The position numbers and the translations under genes were made by a program. From assembly GCA_015060455.1 (NCBI GenBank), contig SUYM01000001.1, positions 103,865 to 167,864 of the forward strand: DNA of 64,000 bases, given 5' to 3'. The notes under the pieces are model-generated. The model did not search any database and had not been told where the DNA came from. It saw only the letters and a program-made list of their open reading frames with translations. The DNA comes from Bacteroidales bacterium (GTDB lineage Bacteria > Bacteroidota > Bacteroidia > Bacteroidales > UBA932). Shown here in pieces: positions 63,069 to 64,000 of the stretch (position 1 is its first letter; each line of letters begins with the position of its first letter).

Positions 63069-64000
63069 ATGGATTGGCTGGAAAATCTTCTTTTCAATTC
63101 CGACTCCATCGCGCACATTGTTCTCCTTTACTCGATAGTCATTTCGTTAGGAGTGCTGCTTGGCAGGGTCAAGATTTTTGGAATATCTCTGGGAGTAACC
63201 TTCATACTGTTTGTTGGCATCCTGATGGGACATTTCGGTTTCAATGGGAATCTGGAAATAATCAATTTCGTTCAGGATTTCGGACTTATCCTCTTTGTTT
63301 TCTGCATCGGACTTCAGGTGGGTCCATCGTTTTTCTCAAGCTTCAAGAAAGGCGGTATTTCAATGAATATCATGTCCATCGTGACGATATTGCTCAACAT
63401 TATTGTGATGGTCGTTCTATGGCTCTGCCTTTTCGATAAGGAAGACCTGCCTATGATGGTCGGAGTATTGTGTGGAGCCGTTACAAATACTCCCGGACTG
63501 GGTGCAGCAAATGAAGCCCTCAGTCAGGTCGGTTACTCCGGAGCGCAGATAGCCAACGGATATGCGTGCGCCTATCCCCTTGGAGTAGTGGGAATAATCG
63601 GAGCCACTATCCTCATAAGGTTTTTATGCAGGATCAAACTTGATAAAGAGAAGGAGGCCCTGTCTCAGGAGGAAGCTGCAAATCAACCGGGAAAGCCACA
63701 CAGGATGTATGTTGAAGTGACAAATCCCGCTTTGGAGGGTATCACCATCAAACGCCTGCGGGAACTGTCTAACAGGGATTTTGTCTGCTCCCGCATACAC
63801 CAGAACGGCATAGTGAACATTCCGAACAAAGACACGGTGCTGCACCTGGGAGATCATCTTCTCATCGTGTGTGCATGTGATGAAACAGAAGCAATAATCA
63901 CGTTCATAGGCAAGGAAGTTGATGCCGACAAGGAATTTGATATAAGCCACTCCCCTATGGTATCACGCAGGATCCTTGTAACTGAAGAAGATGTGAATGG
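63069..64000 (+). CDS. AspT/YidE/YbjL-type transporter with TrkA-C domain, cut by window edge
   Basis: ATG 63069 opens a frame of 310 codons to the window end. The first ~190 residues have about five or six membrane helices, with FVFCIGLQVGPSFFSSFKKG and GAVTNTPGLGAANEAL, the hallmarks of the AspT/YidE antiporter duplication domain. A TrkA-C (RCK_C) regulatory domain follows (ITIKRLRELSNRDFVCSRIH, GDHLLIVCACDETEA), and a second one begins at the edge. Relatives of about 550 residues repeat the membrane domain after two TrkA-C domains, so roughly half is visible. The substrate is unknown. Confidence 0.9.
   Translation, partial: MDWLENLLFNSDSIAHIVLLYSIVISLGVLLGRVKIFGISLGVTFILFVGILMGHFGFNGNLEIINFVQDFGLILFVFCIGLQVGPSFFSSFKKGGISMNIMSIVTILLNIIVMVVLWLCLFDKEDLPMMVGVLCGAVTNTPGLGAANEALSQVGYSGAQIANGYACAYPLGVVGIIGATILIRFLCRIKLDKEKEALSQEEAANQPGKPHRMYVEVTNPALEGITIKRLRELSNRDFVCSRIHQNGIVNIPNKDTVLHLGDHLLIVCACDETEAIITFIGKEVDADKEFDISHSPMVSRRILVTEEDVN

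Overview
The window is from a member of the Bacteroidota, most likely a gut- or rumen-type Bacteroidales. The evidence is a SusC/SusD locus with a hybrid two-component regulator, fimbrillin-type lipoproteins, a Rho factor with a long N/Q/K-rich insert, a PPi-type phosphofructokinase, and repeated -33/-7 promoters of the form TTTG-N19/20-TAnnTTTG. No species is assigned. Most of the window is about 45-50% G+C, with two G+C-rich patches: the radical SAM cassette and the 3' end of the catalase gene.

Layout. 1-18.0 kb (minus strand) is a polysaccharide/glycan utilisation locus. In transcription order it holds a fimbrillin-like lipoprotein, SusC, SusD, a sialidase-fold lipoprotein with a CBM9-like end, a 46-residue small protein, a fimbrillin/GLUG-repeat lipoprotein, a DUF5107-TPR protein, and a hybrid two-component sensor cut by the left edge. 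18.0-25.4 kb is an accessory island: hairpins and a divergent micro-ORF, a G+C-rich lipoprotein plus radical SAM/SPASM pair, an AAA/DUF4143 ATPase behind tandem promoter-like repeats, two decayed paralogous lipoprotein genes, a hypothetical protein, short repeats, one copy of a MITE-like element, and a RhuM-family gene. 25.6-29.9 kb is a TolC-HlyD-MFS efflux operon with a possible leader peptide. 30.0-31.3 kb is pfp; the second MITE-like copy lies between it and ligA.

31.5-57.9 kb is core genome. A plus-strand run carries ligA, a YihY/BrkB protein, relA/spoT, an Ig-like lipoprotein, a beta-barrel and ispG. Convergent to it is rsfS-ftsH-cdsA-psd-CNNM/CBS, with an intrinsic-terminator-like hairpin just before psd. 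Then come pepD-rpe, dnaA, an amidase-mlaD pair, lptD and rho on the other strand, a lipoprotein with a Cys/Lys tail, and ybaK.

57.9-63.0 kb is a second accessory stretch: a 5'-truncated Abi/HEPN gene, an orphan promoter-terminator pair, katA, an integrase-arm/DUF1653 fusion, and, divergent to it, a 688-residue protein. That protein appears to join an active-site-less relic of DNA polymerase III alpha to a zinc-binding domain and a PD-(D/E)XK-like nuclease. I consider it the most novel object here, followed by the radical SAM/lipoprotein pair with its divergent micro-ORF. The window ends inside an AspT/YidE-type transporter gene.
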